Below are positions 6,140 through 6,348 of a stretch of DNA of 6,348 nt, piece by piece. The stretch is from Lichenicola sp964245345. GTDB taxonomy: Bacteria; Pseudomonadota; Alphaproteobacteria; Acetobacterales; Acetobacteraceae. Below the pieces are notes generated by a model. It ran no database searches, was not told where the DNA came from, and saw only the letters and a list, made by a program, of their open reading frames with translations. Where the stretch lies: positions 1 through 6,348 of the forward strand of contig CAXTMS010000202.1 in the NCBI GenBank assembly GCA_964245345.1. The letters are read 5' to 3'. The first letter of the stretch is position 1; the number at the start of each line of letters is the position of its first letter. Both the position numbers and the translations under genes were made by a program.

Positions 6140-6348
6140 TTACAAGACATACCAAGAGACTTGGTCAGTGGGTGACGGTCCGCGCAGCGACGCGTTGGCG
6201 ATGACGAGCTTCCGCATGACGGCGGTGATGGCGACCTTGGGCGGTTCTCCGGCAGCGAGGAGGGCCTGATATCGGCTTTCATGTCCGCGTTGAAGCGGAT
6301 CGCGACCAGGGTTGGCATGTAGAGGGGTTGCCGGAGGTGGGTGCGCCC
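6140..6348 (-). pseudogene. IS110-family transposase, C-terminal remnant with frameshift (continues off the right edge)
   Basis: Read from base 6348 leftwards, the minus strand encodes GRTHLRQPLYMPTLVAIRFN then ADMKA, the conserved C-terminal signature of IS110/IS1111 transposases (Transposase_20 region, typically LYMPALVAIRFNP-KA-YQ). At 6272-6273 the frame breaks: one base is missing relative to the expected codon. The signature then resumes in another frame as YQALLAAGEPPKVAITAV followed by MRKLVIANASLR, ending at a TAA at 6140-6142. After LR the sequence departs from the usual ending, so a second lesion or divergent tail is likely. The catalytic N-terminal part would lie to the right of the window. 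With the frameshift the protein would be non-functional, unless the missing base is a sequencing error. This is a scar of past insertion, facing the monooxygenase gene. Confidence 0.87.

Noticed and set aside
6009..6155. Longer version of the monooxygenase starting at an ATG at 6155 (49 extra residues)
   Set aside because: The extra part begins inside the transposase remnant and does not resemble the family, whereas the ATG at 6008 has a strong GGGAGGA at ideal spacing and gives the usual family length.
6130..6318. 62-codon minus-strand frame starting MPTLVAIRFN as an independent small gene
   Set aside because: Its first residues are the IS110 transposase C-terminal signature in the original frame, and everything after the frameshift is out-of-frame translation. 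It is part of the broken transposase.
1..6348. CRISPR array, tRNA, rRNA or riboswitch
   Set aside because: I saw no regularly spaced direct repeats, tRNA cloverleaf, rRNA segment or known riboswitch core on either strand.

Overview
The window looks like a GC-rich accessory segment of a proteobacterial genome, most likely an alphaproteobacterium with catabolic ability. This rests on strongly G/C-ending codons, the protein families present and an IS110-type transposase tail. No rRNA, tRNA or other lineage marker is visible, so the taxonomic guess is weak.

Three substantial genes and one broken mobile-element gene are supported. From left to right: (1) at 1-1386 on the minus strand, the N-terminal ~462 codons of a CocE/NonD-type alpha/beta hydrolase whose C-terminus lies beyond the left edge; its first ~110 residues form a separate small beta-rich domain usually seen in bacterial surface proteins and lipoproteins. 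(2) At 1387-2512, a 1.1-kb divergent gap with palindromes and perhaps a decayed coding fragment, but no convincing intact gene. (3) At 2513-4267 on the plus strand, a complete 584-residue CocE/NonD hydrolase with the usual catalytic domain and C-terminal jelly-roll. (4) At 4268-4745, a convergent gap with hairpins, one of them well placed as terminator of the gene to its right. (5) At 4746-6008 on the minus strand, a complete 420-residue flavin-dependent monooxygenase of the acyl-CoA-dehydrogenase fold (HsaA/DszC/C2-oxygenase type). (6) At 6140-6348 on the minus strand, the frameshifted C-terminal tail of an IS110-family transposase.

Functionally, two different serine hydrolases of an ester/amide-cleaving superfamily lie next to a two-component-type flavin hydroxylase. 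A peripheral catabolic module (hydrolysis of an ester, amide or lactone plus hydroxylation of an aromatic or polycyclic substrate) is a reasonable hypothesis. The substrate cannot be read from the sequence, and neither the flavin reductase nor a regulator is in the window. The genes are not one operon: hydrolases 1 and 2 diverge, while hydrolase 2 and the monooxygenase converge. The loose spacing and transposase debris suggest a region assembled by rearrangement.

The most unusual points are the fusion of a surface-protein-type domain to a CocE/NonD hydrolase, and the apparent absence of the standard catalytic Asp in both hydrolases at the place where the family normally has it.
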